Origin: Polaromonas sp. YR568
GTDB taxonomy: Bacteria > Pseudomonadota > Gammaproteobacteria > Burkholderiales > Burkholderiaceae_C
NCBI RefSeq assembly: GCF_900116715.1
Contig: NZ_FPBM01000010.1
Coordinates: 62,001 to 126,000, forward strand
DNA length: 64,000 bases
Direction: 5' to 3'
The notes under the pieces are model-generated. The model was not told the DNA's origin, did not search any database, and saw nothing but the letters and a program-made list of their open reading frames with translations. The position numbers and the translations under genes are program-made. Positions 34,881 through 44,371 of this stretch are shown here, in pieces; the stretch's first letter is position 1, and each line of letters opens with the position of its first letter.

Positions 34881-36809
34881 ATGCGATGCGCGGCCCGCCG
34901 GGGTTGGGCCGCTTTATGGCAGGCAATCGCCACCCCATTTGCCACCCTATTTACTACCCTTTTGCTCGCCGGGTCTTTGCTGCAGGCAGGCCCGCTGCAG
35001 GCCCAGCCCGTCCTCACCTTGAACGACGCCGTGCCCGTGATGGACGTGCGCGCCGACGCCCTCATGTGGATCGATGCGGAAGGCACGGCCGCCATCGAGC
35101 AACTGACCAGCGAACGCCCGGGCGTGGCCTTCACGCCAGCCAAAGCCGACACTGTTTATTCGCTGGGCCCCAAGGCGGCGCTCTGGCTGCACTACCGCTT
35201 CACCAAATCATCCAGCTCACGCCAGGACTGGCTGCTTGAATTCCCCCTGCCCCTGCTGGACCTGGCAACCGTCTACCAGCGCAGCCAGGGCGGAAGCTGG
35301 ACTTCCCAGTCGGCCGGCGACACCGTGGCCGTCTCCAGCTGGCCAGAACCCGGCCGCTATGGCCAGTTCCAGCTGAACCTGCGGGACAACGGCGTGCATG
35401 ACGTCTACGTGCGCATCCAGCACCTGACGGAAGTCGGCATTCCGATCCGCGTCAGCACCCGCAGCCAGCAGGCGCAACGGCTTCAACTGGAATACCTGGC
35501 CATCGGCGTGGTGTTCGGCGCGCTGGTGCTGCTGATCGTGGCCTGCGCGGTGCAAAGCTGGGTGTACCGCGACAAGGCCTACGGCTGGTATGCCGTTTAC
35601 GCCTCCGTCATGGCGCTGGTGGTGGCCTCCTGGACGGGCGTGGCGGGCCATTTGCTGTGGAGCGACTTCAGCGCCTGGAACAACCTGGCGCAAGGCTGTC
35701 TGGGCCTGCTGGGCGGCGGTGCGGCCCTGCTGGTTGTGCACCACCTGTGCGGCATAGGGACGCGCCACAAGGGCTTTGAGCGGGTGACTTACTGGGTCGG
35801 CGTGGCCGGCCTGCCGCTGGCCCTGGTCTATACCGTGCTGGACCGGGGGTCCGGCGTGCGCATGATCGGCATTTACCTCATCCTGATCGTTGTGATGGGT
35901 GTGGGCCGGGCCTACCTGACCTGGCAGCGCAAGGACATCGTCGGCTTCTGGGTGCTGGCGGCTTTCACCCCGCTGGCGCTGGCGACGCTTCTCATCGTCG
36001 TCAGCATCCTGGGCCTGATCTCCGCATCATGGCTGTCGCAATACGGCCTGATGGCCGGCCTCACGATTGAAGTGCCCATGCTGCTGGTCGCGCTGAACCT
36101 GCGCTCGCGCGAACGCCATGCGGTCGAAGCGCGCGAGCAGGCCATGTCCAGCCAGGATGCGCTCACGGGCCTTCTGGCGGCCCACCTGTTTCACGACCGC
36201 TTCATGCAGGTGGTAGAGCGCGCCAAGCGCTACCAGGAGCCGGCCGCTGTGGTCTACATCGAGCTGGTCAACTACCGCTACATCAAAAAAACCTGGGGCA
36301 CGGCGGTGGCCGAGCAAAGCCTGCTGCGCAGCGTCATCAAGCTGCGCCGCATCCTGCGCGACGTCAACACGGTGGGCCGCGTCGACGAAGCCCGCTTCGG
36401 CCTGATCCTCGAAGGTGTGGCCTCGCGCACGCCGGTCACCGAACTCTCGGCGCGCCTGATTGCCGCCGGCCTGATGCCGCTCAAAGGCCTCAAGCCGGAA
36501 GTGGTGCTGCAGTTTCATGTGGCGGGTGTGCTGCTGAGCGAGCGCCTGGGCAGCCACGAAGCCATTGCGCAGGCGCTGGCCGACTTGCTGCACAGCATGG
36601 GCGCCCGCACGCGCCGCCCCATCCGCTTTCTGGAGCCGGAGCTCACGCACCCCATGCCGCTGGGAGCTGCCGCTGATTCAGGCTTTGACGGCGCCGACTC
36701 CGGGCCCCGGGTGTCCCGGCCGCCTCGCGACTCCAAACCGCCAGTCGCAGAGCACGGCGGCCGCGCGCCGACACCGCTGCGGGCCGTCAAGAGTCACTCG
36801 AACAGGTAA
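34881..36809 (+). CDS. 7TMR-DISM receptor with degenerate GGDEF domain
   Basis: 642 residues from ATG 34881, preceded by GAGAAG; an ATG at 34848 also is in frame but overlaps the ychF start codon. A signal peptide (GSLLQAGPLQAQ) and a periplasmic 7TMR-DISMED2-like beta domain (VPVMDVRADALMWIDAEG) lead to seven hydrophobic segments (about residues 215-415). A diguanylate-cyclase-like domain follows (DALTGLLAAHLFHDRF). The GGDEF site reads GRVDEARFGLIL, so the active-site glycines are lost and no cyclase activity is expected. The C-terminal 60 residues are disordered. Its 3' end overlaps the convergent MOSC gene by 16 bp. Confidence 0.8.
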   Translation: MRCAARRGWAALWQAIATPFATLFTTLLLAGSLLQAGPLQAQPVLTLNDAVPVMDVRADALMWIDAEGTAAIEQLTSERPGVAFTPAKADTVYSLGPKAALWLHYRFTKSSSSRQDWLLEFPLPLLDLATVYQRSQGGSWTSQSAGDTVAVSSWPEPGRYGQFQLNLRDNGVHDVYVRIQHLTEVGIPIRVSTRSQQAQRLQLEYLAIGVVFGALVLLIVACAVQSWVYRDKAYGWYAVYASVMALVVASWTGVAGHLLWSDFSAWNNLAQGCLGLLGGGAALLVVHHLCGIGTRHKGFERVTYWVGVAGLPLALVYTVLDRGSGVRMIGIYLILIVVMGVGRAYLTWQRKDIVGFWVLAAFTPLALATLLIVVSILGLISASWLSQYGLMAGLTIEVPMLLVALNLRSRERHAVEAREQAMSSQDALTGLLAAHLFHDRFMQVVERAKRYQEPAAVVYIELVNYRYIKKTWGTAVAEQSLLRSVIKLRRILRDVNTVGRVDEARFGLILEGVASRTPVTELSARLIAAGLMPLKGLKPEVVLQFHVAGVLLSERLGSHEAIAQALADLLHSMGARTRRPIRFLEPELTHPMPLGAAADSGFDGADSGPRVSRPPRDSKPPVAEHGGRAPTPLRAVKSHSNR

Positions 36810-37711
36810 CTCGCGCCCGCCGCCTGGCCCACCTTGAGCTGGTGGTCCACACCCGCCAGCACGATGAGGTTCATGCCGAAAGTCAGCGCGCCATTGACGC
36901 GGGCGTCCTGGCGGTAGGTTTGCAGCATGTCGCCCACTTCCGGGCTGCTGGTGGCGGTGGCCGGGTCGATATTGGGAATCGGGCAGCGCGGGCAGGGTTT
37001 GACCGGCTTGAGCTCGACAACGCCCTGCTCCGTGGCGATCTGCAGCAGCTCGATGCGGTCTTCGTCATGCGGCGCCAGCTCCTGGTCGCCGGGCGCATCG
37101 CCCAGCACGATGTTGGGCCGAAAACGTTCCATGCCGACCGGCGCAGAACCCGCGGCCACCATCTTTTCATTGAACTGCGCAAGCGACGCCTCGCTGATGA
37201 CCAGCAGCGGATAGCCGTCGCTGAACTGGTTGAGCGCCTCGACGCCGCCCGTCCACTGCAGGCTGCAGACACGCTTGTGTTCGGGGTCAAAGCGCACCAG
37301 GCGCGCCGGCTGGCCGAGGAAATCGGTGAACCACTGGGCCGCGATGGCGCCCATGTCATAGGCCTGCACTTCGTCCTTCCACACCTGCACGCGCACCGGC
37401 TCCTCAACCTGGTCCAGCGCAATGTGCAGCGCCAGCATGCCGGGTGCGCGCAGCACCATGTCGCTGTGCCTCAGTTGCGGCTTGATGAGCGCCATGCGCG
37501 GCAATTCGCGCTGAGTGAGGAAGTGGCCTTTGTCGTCCACCACCATCCAGGCGCGGTCAAATTCCAGGCCGGTCTCTGTCAGGATGACGTCTTGCACCTG
37601 CACGCCGGCGCAGGATTTCACCGGGTAGACATAAAGGCGTGAAATCACGGCCGAGATGTCGGATGGCATCTGGCCAGCGGCCGCCGCGGTGTTATTGGAT
37701 GTATCGCTCAC
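36794..37711 (-). CDS. MOSC domain-containing protein (YcbX-like)
   Basis: An N-terminal MOSC beta-barrel (SRLYVYPVKSCAGVQVQDV, LTETGLEFDRAWMVVD) is followed by the MOSC domain with NQFSDGYPLLVISEASLAQFN, GMERFRPNIVL and the conserved Cys region VKPCPRCPIPNID. Such proteins bind molybdenum cofactor and act in Moco-dependent reduction of N-hydroxylated compounds. The start is uncertain: GTG 37711 with GGAAG 4 nt upstream is used here (about 305 residues); ATG 37669 is also possible. Confidence 0.82.
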   Translation of the reverse strand: MSDTSNNTAAAAGQMPSDISAVISRLYVYPVKSCAGVQVQDVILTETGLEFDRAWMVVDDKGHFLTQRELPRMALIKPQLRHSDMVLRAPGMLALHIALDQVEEPVRVQVWKDEVQAYDMGAIAAQWFTDFLGQPARLVRFDPEHKRVCSLQWTGGVEALNQFSDGYPLLVISEASLAQFNEKMVAAGSAPVGMERFRPNIVLGDAPGDQELAPHDEDRIELLQIATEQGVVELKPVKPCPRCPIPNIDPATATSSPEVGDMLQTYRQDARVNGALTFGMNLIVLAGVDHQLKVGQAAGASYLFE

Positions 37712-37813
37712 GTCTTCCAGGCCTTTATCTTTATGAATGCAGATTCGATGGGAGATCAGGCGGCTATTGCCGGCCGCAAAGGAGCAATTTTGCACTGCCT
37801 TCTAAAATGAGGC

Positions 37814-38935
37814 ATGACCAAGACCTTTGATGTCTGTATTCGCGGCGACGGCGTGGTGGGCCGCACCCTGGCGCTGTTGCTGGCGCGTGAGCGCCTGCGC
37901 GTGGCGCTGGTCACCCGGCCTGAAAAGCCCGCAGGGGCACACCCCGTTGCCGATGTGCGCGCCTATGCGCTCAACAGCGCCTCGCGCGGCGTGCTGGAAG
38001 GCCTGCGTGCCTGGCCTGAAGCCCGCTTTGCCACGCCGGTGCTGGAGATGCAGGTCTGGGGCGACAACGGCGGCAAGCTCGACTTCACCGCCCACAGCGT
38101 GGGCCAGGACGCCCTCGCCTGGATCGTCGATGTGCCGGCGCTCGAGGAGCAGTTGATCCAGGCGGTGCGCTACCAGCCGCAAATTGAAACCGTGACCACG
38201 CCAGCCAAAGCCGCGCTCAACGTGATCTGCGAAGGCCAGAAAAGCGCCAGCCGCGACGAATTCGGCCTGACTCGGTCCGTCAACTGGACCGTAAAGCCTT
38301 ATCCGCAAAAAGCCATCGCCGCCCGGCTTGAGCTGGCCAAACCGCACGGCGGCGTGGCCCGCCAGTGGTTTAGCGGCGGCCAGGTGCTGGCGCTTTTGCC
38401 TTTATCCGCCGAACAGGGGAACTTGGCGGCGCTGGTGTGGTCAGTCTCTGTGGAGCGCGCAGCCGTGCTGGAGAAAATGCCACCGGAAGAATTTTGCCAG
38501 GCGCTGGAAGCCGTGTGCGGCCAGGAAACCGGCCCGCTGCACTTGACCAGCGAGCGCGCAAGCTGGCCGCTGGCGCTGGCTAGCGCCGGCCATTGGGTCG
38601 GCCCCGGCTGGGCTCTGGCGGGGGACGCGGCGCACACGGTGCACCCGCTGGCCGGCCAGGGGCTGAACCTGGGCCTGGCCGATGCGGCCTGCCTGGCCGG
38701 TGTGATTGCCAAGCGTGAGTATTGGCGCGGGCTGGGCGACGAAAAGCTGCTGCGCCGCTACGAAAGGGCGCGCAAGGCCGATGTGGCGGCGATGGGCGCG
38801 GTGACCGACGGACTGCACGGGATTTTTGCGCAGACCGACGCGCGCTGGCAGGCGTTGCGCAACTGGGGCATGAAGGGTTTTGAGCGCAGCGGCTTCCTCA
38901 AGCACTGGCTGACGCGGCAGGCGGCGGGTTTATAG
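37814..38935 (+). CDS. UbiH/UbiF/Coq6-type FAD-dependent hydroxylase
   Basis: 373 residues. The Rossmann motif reads CIRGDGVVGRTLALLLARE, the DG-like motif is lost in the middle, and the flavin-ribityl motif is GDAAHTVHPLAGQGLNLGLAD, which is strong for ubiquinone-ring hydroxylases. Which ring position it hydroxylates (C5, C1 or C6) cannot be read. It is followed after 35 nt by dsbC, so they are probably co-transcribed. Confidence 0.85.
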   Translation: MTKTFDVCIRGDGVVGRTLALLLARERLRVALVTRPEKPAGAHPVADVRAYALNSASRGVLEGLRAWPEARFATPVLEMQVWGDNGGKLDFTAHSVGQDALAWIVDVPALEEQLIQAVRYQPQIETVTTPAKAALNVICEGQKSASRDEFGLTRSVNWTVKPYPQKAIAARLELAKPHGGVARQWFSGGQVLALLPLSAEQGNLAALVWSVSVERAAVLEKMPPEEFCQALEAVCGQETGPLHLTSERASWPLALASAGHWVGPGWALAGDAAHTVHPLAGQGLNLGLADAACLAGVIAKREYWRGLGDEKLLRRYERARKADVAAMGAVTDGLHGIFAQTDARWQALRNWGMKGFERSGFLKHWLTRQAAGL

Positions 38936-38970
38936 AGACGTCAGAGACAGCGATACCTACTGGAACACCG

Positions 38971-39687
38971 ATGAAATTTTTGAAATCACTCGCCGTATTC
39001 GGCCTGCTGGCCGCGAGCCTTGCCACGGCATTCGCCCAGGAAGCCGTCATCCGCAAAAACCTGGCGGAGAAATTCCCCGCTTTCGCAAAAATTGATGAAG
39101 TAACCAAAACCCCGATGAGCGGGCTTTATGAAGTGCGTGTTGGCTTTGACATCTTCTACACCGACGAGCAGGGCGAATACCTGCTGCAGGGCAACCTGCT
39201 CGACGTCAAAAACCGGCGCAACCTCACTGAAGAGCGCGTTGAAAAACTCAGCGCGGTGGATTTCGACAAACTGCCCCTGACCGACGCCTTCAAGATCGTG
39301 CGCGGCGACGGCAAACGCAAGCTGGCGGTGTTTGAAGACCCCAACTGCGGTTACTGCAAACGTTTTGAGCGCGACCTGACCAACGTCGACAACGTCACCG
39401 TTTATCTGTTTCTGTACCCAGTGCTGGGGCCGGACTCCGTGACCAAGTCGCGCAACATCTGGTGCGCCAAGGACAAGGCCAAGGCCTGGAACGACTGGAT
39501 GCTGCGCAACACCACGCCGGCCAACGCCGAGTGCGATGTCGCGGCCCTCAAGCGCAACCGCGAATTCGGCCAGAAGTACAACATCACCGGAACGCCTACC
39601 CTGATCTTTGCCGACGGCTCGCGCGCCCCCGGCGCCGTCAGCGCGCAGGAAGTCGAAAAAATGCTGGTTGCCGCCAAAAAGCCTTGA
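38971..39687 (+). CDS. dsbC: DsbC-type periplasmic disulfide isomerase
   Basis: 238 residues with a signal peptide (MKFLKSLAVFGLLAASLATAFA). An N-terminal dimerisation domain follows, then a thioredoxin fold with the active site FEDPNCGYCKRFERDL (CGYC, about residue 127) and the cis-proline in NITGTPTLIFADG. It corrects wrong disulfides in the periplasm. GGA lies 8 nt upstream of the ATG. The Cys-pair repeat protein near 5 kb would be a plausible kind of client, though the two are not linked. Confidence 0.93.
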   Translation: MKFLKSLAVFGLLAASLATAFAQEAVIRKNLAEKFPAFAKIDEVTKTPMSGLYEVRVGFDIFYTDEQGEYLLQGNLLDVKNRRNLTEERVEKLSAVDFDKLPLTDAFKIVRGDGKRKLAVFEDPNCGYCKRFERDLTNVDNVTVYLFLYPVLGPDSVTKSRNIWCAKDKAKAWNDWMLRNTTPANAECDVAALKRNREFGQKYNITGTPTLIFADGSRAPGAVSAQEVEKMLVAAKKP

Positions 39688-39788
39688 GGACCCGGAAAGC
39701 CCTTTCAACGGTATTTGGGAATTTTTGCCGTCCTGGACGTTTTCGGTCTCCTCCAATCGGCTTATAGGTGGAGTATTCTTTACCCAAG

Positions 39789-41600
39789 ATGCCAGGCACC
39801 CCCAAAAATCCCCCCACTCCCCTTCACTACCGCGTCGAAATAGGCGACCTCCACGCCCATCTCTTTCGCGTCACGCTCACCATCGCACGGCCCGAGGCGC
39901 TGCAGCGCGTTTCGCTACCGGTGTGGATTCCGGGCAGCTACCTGGTGCGGGAGTTCGCAAAAAACCTTCAGCACCTGGAGGCCCGGCAAACCAGCCGCAC
40001 GCTGCAGGTGGAGCAACTGGACAAATGCACCTGGCAGGTCGCCTGTTCGCCCGCCAAGCCGCTGGTGCTGCGTTATGAGGTTTACGCCAACGACAACTCG
40101 GTACGCACCGCGTGGCTGGACGCCCACCGCGGTTTCTTCAATGGCACCAGCCTGTGCCTGAAGGTGCAGGGCCAGGAAGCCGCAGTGCATGTGCTGGAAG
40201 TCCCGGCGCCCAAAGCGGTTTCAGGCTGGTCGCTGGCCACGGGTCTCACAGCGCGCGATGTCAACAAGCAGGGCTTCGGCAGCTATGAGGCAGCCGACTA
40301 CGACGAGCTGGCCGATTGCCCGGTGGAGATGGGCGCGTTCTGGAGCGGCACTTTCAGCGCGCGCGGGGTGCCCCACCGCGTGGTGGTGGCGGGGGCCACA
40401 CCCAGCTTTGATGGCGCCCGGCTGCTGGCCGACACGCAGAAGATTTGCGAAGCCGAAATCCGCTTTTGGCATGGCGCGAAAAAGCCGCCCTTTCAGAATT
40501 ACCTCTTCATGGTCAATGCGGTGGACGACGGCTACGGCGGGCTGGAGCACCGCAACTCCACCGCGCTGATCTGCAAGCGCCAGGACCTGCCCCGCACGGG
40601 CGAGCCGCGCACCTCCGAGGGCTACACCACGCTGCGCGGCCTGATCAGCCACGAGTACTTTCACACCTGGAACGTCAAGCGCCTGCGCCCGGCCGAGTTT
40701 GAACACTACAACTACGCCGGCGAAAACTACACCAGCCTGCTGTGGTTTTTTGAGGGCTTTACCAGCTACTACGACGACCTCTTTCTGCGCCGCGCCGGCC
40801 TGCTGGACAACGCGGGCTACCTCAAGGTGCTCAACAAGACCATCAACCAGGTCATGCAGACGCCGGGCCGGCTGGTGCAGTCGGTGGCCGAGGCCAGCTT
40901 TGACGCCTGGGTGAAGTACTACCGCCAGGACGAAAACACGCCCAACGCCACGGTGAGCTACTACACCAAGGGCGCGCTGGTGGCGCTGTGCTTTGACCTC
41001 ACGCTGCGCGGCGAAGCCAAGGAGCACCGCGGCGCCAAAGCCGCCACGCTGGACGACGTGATGCGGGCGCTATGGCTGCGCTGCAAGGCCGGCGCCATGC
41101 GCGAGGCCGACTTTGCGGATGAGCTGGCCGCGGCCGGCCACCGCTCTTACGCGGGCGAGCTGTTGCGCTGGGTGCATGGCCGCAGCGAATTGCCGCTCAA
41201 GGATTTGCTGCAGCAGCACGGCGTGGCGGTCACGGAAGAACCGGCGCAGCTCGCCCAGCGGCTGGGCCTCAGGGCCACCGAGAACCAGGGCGTGGTGCAG
41301 GTCAAGACGGTGCTGCGCGGCGGTGTGGCCGAGCGCGCCGGCTTTGCAGCGGGCGACGAATGGCTGGGCGTGGAGCCCGTGGCCAAAGCGGGCAGCCGCG
41401 CGGCCGACGGCGGCTGGCGCATGAGCCGGCTCGACGACCTGCCGCACTACGCCGGCAATGCCAAAAAAGTGATCGCCCTCATCTCGCGCGACAAGCGCCT
41501 GATGCGGCTGGAGCTGGCCATGCCGCCCGCGCTCACCACCTGGCGCCTGGCCGTGAAAGATGCGGCACTGATGGACCAGTGGCTGGCGCCCAAGGCTTGA
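39789..41600 (+). CDS. M61 family glycyl aminopeptidase with PDZ domain
   Basis: About 603 residues from ATG 39789; a GTG at 39768 would add seven. The zinc motif HEYFHTWN (about residues 288-295) is the HEXXH of gluzincins, with the downstream Glu in [13 protein letters not shown]. The upstream GGLEHRNST is the family GXEH substrate loop. A PDZ-like domain ([23 protein letters not shown]) follows. The protein has no clear signal peptide, so it is probably cytoplasmic. No recognised operon partner. Confidence 0.92.
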   Translation: MPGTPKNPPTPLHYRVEIGDLHAHLFRVTLTIARPEALQRVSLPVWIPGSYLVREFAKNLQHLEARQTSRTLQVEQLDKCTWQVACSPAKPLVLRYEVYANDNSVRTAWLDAHRGFFNGTSLCLKVQGQEAAVHVLEVPAPKAVSGWSLATGLTARDVNKQGFGSYEAADYDELADCPVEMGAFWSGTFSARGVPHRVVVAGATPSFDGARLLADTQKICEAEIRFWHGAKKPPFQNYLFMVNAVDDGYGGLEHRNSTALICKRQDLPRTGEPRTSEGYTTLRGLISHEYFHTWNVKRLRPAEFEHYNYAGENYTSLLWFFEGFTSYYDDLFLRRAGLLDNAGYLKVLNKTINQVMQTPGRLVQSVAEASFDAWVKYYRQDENTPNATVSYYTKGALVALCFDLTLRGEAKEHRGAKAATLDDVMRALWLRCKAGAMREADFADELAAAGHRSYAGELLRWVHGRSELPLKDLLQQHGVAVTEEPAQLAQRLGLRATENQGVVQVKTVLRGGVAERAGFAAGDEWLGVEPVAKAGSRAADGGWRMSRLDDLPHYAGNAKKVIALISRDKRLMRLELAMPPALTTWRLAVKDAALMDQWLAPKA

Positions 41601-41623
41601 ACGCCGGGGGCTCGAGAACAACT

Positions 41624-42451
41624 TTATTCGCCCTTGAACACCGCCGGCCGCTTTTCCAGAAAAGCCGCCACACCCTCAAAGTAATCGTGTGTATGGCCCA
41701 GGGCCGACTGCATGTCGCGCTCGGCATCGAGCTGCTGGTTCAGGGTGCGGGTCACGCCCTCGCGCATGAGCTGGCGCGTCGCCACCAGCGCGCGGGTGGG
41801 CAGGGCCGCCAGGCGCTGCGCCATTGCCGTGGCGGCGGCCAGCGGGTCTTGCGCCACGTCCCAGATCAATCCCCACTCTTTGGCCTGCGCGGCCGGCAGT
41901 TTGTCACCGGTGAAGGCCAGCGCCATCGCGCGGGCCAGCCCCAGCTTTTGCACCAGAAACCAGCTGCTGCCGGCGTCGGGCACCAGACCGATCTTGCTAA
42001 AGGCCTGAATAAAGCTGGCGCCGGGCGCGGCCACCGCCATGTCGCAGGTCATGGCCAGCGAAGCGCCCGCACCTGCCGCCACGCCGTTGACAGCCGCTAC
42101 CGTAGGCATGCGCAGGCCCAGCAGGCGGCGTGCCGTGGGGTTGAAAGCCTGGTCGATCAGCGGCCCGGGGTCGGCGCGTGCTATGCGATTGGGGCCGGGC
42201 GAGAAATCGAACTCGGCCAGATCCGCCCCCGCGCAAAAGCCGCGGCCCGCGCCGGTGATCACGAGCGCGCGTATCTTTGGGTCCGCCTCGGCCTTGTCCA
42301 GCGCGGCCCACAGCTCGCGGTGCATTTGCCGGGTGAAACTGTTGAGCGCCTGCGGGCGGTTGAGCGTGACGATGGCGGCAGCGCCCTCGGTGGTGTACAA
42401 AACCGTGGGGTCGGCGGCGGCGTTGGCAGGGGTGGAATCAGATGCGGTCAT
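41624..42451 (-). CDS. Enoyl-CoA hydratase/isomerase, PaaG-like
   Basis: 275 residues of the crotonase fold. The oxyanion segment [18 protein letters not shown] and the [19 protein letters not shown] segment are closest to PaaG, the 1,2-epoxyphenylacetyl-CoA isomerase (GLVPDAGG in that protein). No other paa gene is in the window, so involvement in phenylacetate breakdown is unproven. It is divergent from a second crotonase gene, with a 99-bp promoter region between. Confidence 0.82.
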   Translation of the reverse strand: MTASDSTPANAAADPTVLYTTEGAAAIVTLNRPQALNSFTRQMHRELWAALDKAEADPKIRALVITGAGRGFCAGADLAEFDFSPGPNRIARADPGPLIDQAFNPTARRLLGLRMPTVAAVNGVAAGAGASLAMTCDMAVAAPGASFIQAFSKIGLVPDAGSSWFLVQKLGLARAMALAFTGDKLPAAQAKEWGLIWDVAQDPLAAATAMAQRLAALPTRALVATRQLMREGVTRTLNQQLDAERDMQSALGHTHDYFEGVAAFLEKRPAVFKGE

Positions 42452-42550
42452 GAGAGGTCTCCTCTCCCGAATCTAGCATTGCAGACAGGGTTGCGGCGGC
42501 CGGGCGCATGGCATCATTGGAGATGCATTTCAGTTCAAAGGACTTCTCAC

Positions 42551-43348
42551 ATGCCTTCCACGACCTACGAAACCATTGAAACCCGCACCGAAGGCCCTGA
42601 AGGCCTCAAAGTGGGCATCGTCACCCTGAACCGGCCCAAGCAGCTCAATGCGCTGAACGACCAGCTCATGGACGAACTGGGCGACGCCCTCAAAGGCTTT
42701 GACGCCGACGACGGCATAGGCTGCATCATCCTGACCGGCAGCGAAAAGGCCTTTGCCGCCGGCGCCGACATCGGCGCCATGGCGACCTACACCTTTGCCG
42801 ATGTCTATAACAAGGACTACATCACCCGCAACTGGGAACAAATCCGCAGCGTGCGCAAGCCGGTGATCGCGGCGGTGAGCGGCTTTGCCCTGGGCGGCGG
42901 CTGTGAGCTAGCCATGATGTGCGACTTCATCATCGCCGCCGACAACGCCCGCTTCGGCCAGCCGGAAATCAAGCTGGGCATCATCCCCGGCGCCGGCGGC
43001 ACGCAGCGCCTGCCCCGCGCTGTGGGCAAATCCAAAGCCATGGACATGGCCTTGACCGGCCGCATGATGGATGCGCAAGAAGCCGAACGATCCGGCCTGG
43101 TAAGCCGCGTGGTGCCGCTGGAAAAACTGATGGACGAAGCCCTGGGCGCCGCGCTGCTGATCTGCGGCTTCGGCCGCACCAGCGTCATGGCCGCCAAAGA
43201 AGCCATCAACCGCGCCTTCGAAAGCGGCCTGAGCGACGGCGTGATGTTCGAGCGGCGTCTGTTTCACTCGTTGTTTTCCACCGACGATCAGAAAGAGGGC
43301 ATGGATGCCTTCGTGAACAAGCGCAAACCCGTCTTCAAACACCGCTAA
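42551..43348 (+). CDS. Enoyl-CoA hydratase
   Basis: 265 residues from ATG 42551; AAGGA lies 9 nt before it, and the upstream open frame is fortuitous. Crotonase motifs: [36 protein letters not shown] with the Glu of the catalytic pair, and [17 protein letters not shown] with the second Glu position. It fits short-chain enoyl-CoA hydratase (PaaF/Ech type). An extragenic repeat and tRNA-Met lie downstream. Confidence 0.92.
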   Translation: MPSTTYETIETRTEGPEGLKVGIVTLNRPKQLNALNDQLMDELGDALKGFDADDGIGCIILTGSEKAFAAGADIGAMATYTFADVYNKDYITRNWEQIRSVRKPVIAAVSGFALGGGCELAMMCDFIIAADNARFGQPEIKLGIIPGAGGTQRLPRAVGKSKAMDMALTGRMMDAQEAERSGLVSRVVPLEKLMDEALGAALLICGFGRTSVMAAKEAINRAFESGLSDGVMFERRLFHSLFSTDDQKEGMDAFVNKRKPVFKHR

Positions 43349-43395
43349 AACCGAGCGGGGGACGCGGGACTGGCTTTGCCAGACCGCGGGCACCG

Positions 43396-43446
43396 CCCCC
43401 TAGAGGGGGGAACAAGTTACACGCAGTGAGTTTGGACGGGGGTGGG
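43396..43446. repeat. Extragenic structured repeat, copy B
   Basis: CCCCC-TAGA-GGGGG (43396-43409), then CAAGT (43413-43417) and GTTTG (43430-43434) pairing around the loop TACACGCAGTGA (43418-43429), then GACGGGGGTG. The loop and spacing equal those of copy A at 33.7 kb. It ends 23 bp before the tRNA-Met -10 box, just after the enoyl-CoA hydratase gene. Confidence 0.75.
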
Positions 43447-43468
43447 CATAAACCGCTCAAGTTTTGGC

Positions 43469-43474
43469 TATAAT
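43469..43474 (+). promoter_or_regulatory. -10 box of the tRNA-Met gene
   Basis: TATAAT, a perfect consensus, 11 bp before the first base of the mature tRNA. The 17 bp upstream holds no good -35, only the edge of the extragenic repeat, so the strength of the promoter rests on the -10. Confidence 0.6.
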
Positions 43475-43485
43475 CGTCGGCTGTC

Positions 43486-43562
43486 GGTCGTATAGCTCAG
43501 TTGGTTAGAGCGCAGCATTCATAATGCTGATGTCGGTGGTTCAAGTCCACCTACGACCACCA
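43486..43562 (+). tRNA. tRNA-Met (CAU), elongator type
   Basis: 77 bases with the 7-bp acceptor stem GGTCGTA/TACGACC, a D arm (AGCTCAGTTGGTTAGAGC), the anticodon stem CAGCA/TGCTG with loop TTCATAA (CAT at 43520-43522), a T arm GGTTCAAGTCC and an encoded CCA end. The first base pair G-C is formed, so this is not the initiator tRNA, which has a C1:A72 mismatch. A lysidine-modified tRNA-Ile(CAU) is unlikely but cannot be ruled out by anticodon alone. Confidence 0.95.
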
Positions 43563-43573
43563 GGAATACTTTT

Positions 43574-43608
43574 CAAAGCCCCAGAGGGTCCCCTCCCCTG
43601 GGGCTTTG
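43574..43608 (+). terminator. Terminator after tRNA-Met
   Basis: CAAAGCCCCAG (43574-43584) and CTGGGGCTTTG (43598-43608) form a perfect 11-bp stem with a 13-nt loop, followed by the T-rich TTCTTTGTGTTCTT. Confidence 0.8.
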
Positions 43609-43702
43609 TTCTTTGTGTTCTTCAGTTTTCGGGGGCTTTTATGGCGCTCCCACGGCATTCTTTGCTATCCTTTTGATATTCAACAGCCTCTGGACACATA
43701 CC

Positions 43703-44212
43703 ATGAACCGCTGCAACAGTAGTCTGACTCCCTTCCTGGCGGCACTGGCCGCCTCTGCCGGCCTGCTGGGCCTGCCCGCGCTGGCGCAAACCGAAGCGGC
43801 AGTGACGGTAACGTCGGCAGCAGCATCGGCAGCGACAGAAGTGCCCGTCAAACCCAATGTGCGTCAATTCCCCGCCAAAGCGCTTCGCGGTGAACTGGTC
43901 GTACTGGTGCCGCCGGTGATCTCGCTGGACGGCAAGCAGGACCGCCTCTCGGTGGGCGCGCGCATCCGCGACGTCAACAACCATTTTGTGCTGTCCGGCC
44001 CCTTGCGCAACCAGAAACTGGTGGTGAACTACGTGCGCAACCCCGGCGGCCTGATTCAGGACATCTGGATCCTCAATGCCGAGGAAGCCAAGGAAAAACG
44101 TGCCGGGAACAACGGCGGCACGATCTTCAACATCACCACCGGCTCCGACACCACCACGCCTGTGGACAACGGCAAGACGCCGTACGACCAGCTGCCGGCC
44201 TACAAGCAGTAA
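43703..44212 (+). CDS. Small exported protein of unknown function
   Basis: 169 residues from ATG 43703. It has an N-terminal signal peptide (FLAALAASAGLLGLPALAQ) and an Ala/Thr-rich linker, followed by a compact domain: RGELVVLVPPVISLDGKQDRLSVGARIRDVNNHFVLSGPL, then KLVVNYVRNPGGLIQDIWIL. The C-terminal 35 residues are Thr/Asn-rich and look disordered. I recognise no family or motif. An upstream in-frame start at 43613 overlaps the terminator zone and is not preferred. It lies between the tRNA terminator and miaB. Confidence 0.72.
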   Translation: MNRCNSSLTPFLAALAASAGLLGLPALAQTEAAVTVTSAAASAATEVPVKPNVRQFPAKALRGELVVLVPPVISLDGKQDRLSVGARIRDVNNHFVLSGPLRNQKLVVNYVRNPGGLIQDIWILNAEEAKEKRAGNNGGTIFNITTGSDTTTPVDNGKTPYDQLPAYKQ

Positions 44213-44371
44213 TCCGCTGGACTTGGCCTGACTTGTATCGCACCCACAGCGATCAGGCACAAAACCAGCTCCCAGCCCTTTCAAATGGGCGCAAGCAGCT
44301 CCCAATTAAATAGCAGACCGGTTGACCTTTCCGGCGCCACTGCCCCCGATATCCAGCCCCGACAGCACATC

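Noticed and set aside
41360..42550. N-terminal extension of the enoyl-CoA hydratase by about 400 codons
   Set aside because: It runs through the M61 gene and antisense to the PaaG-like gene; ATG 42551 has a good ribosome site.
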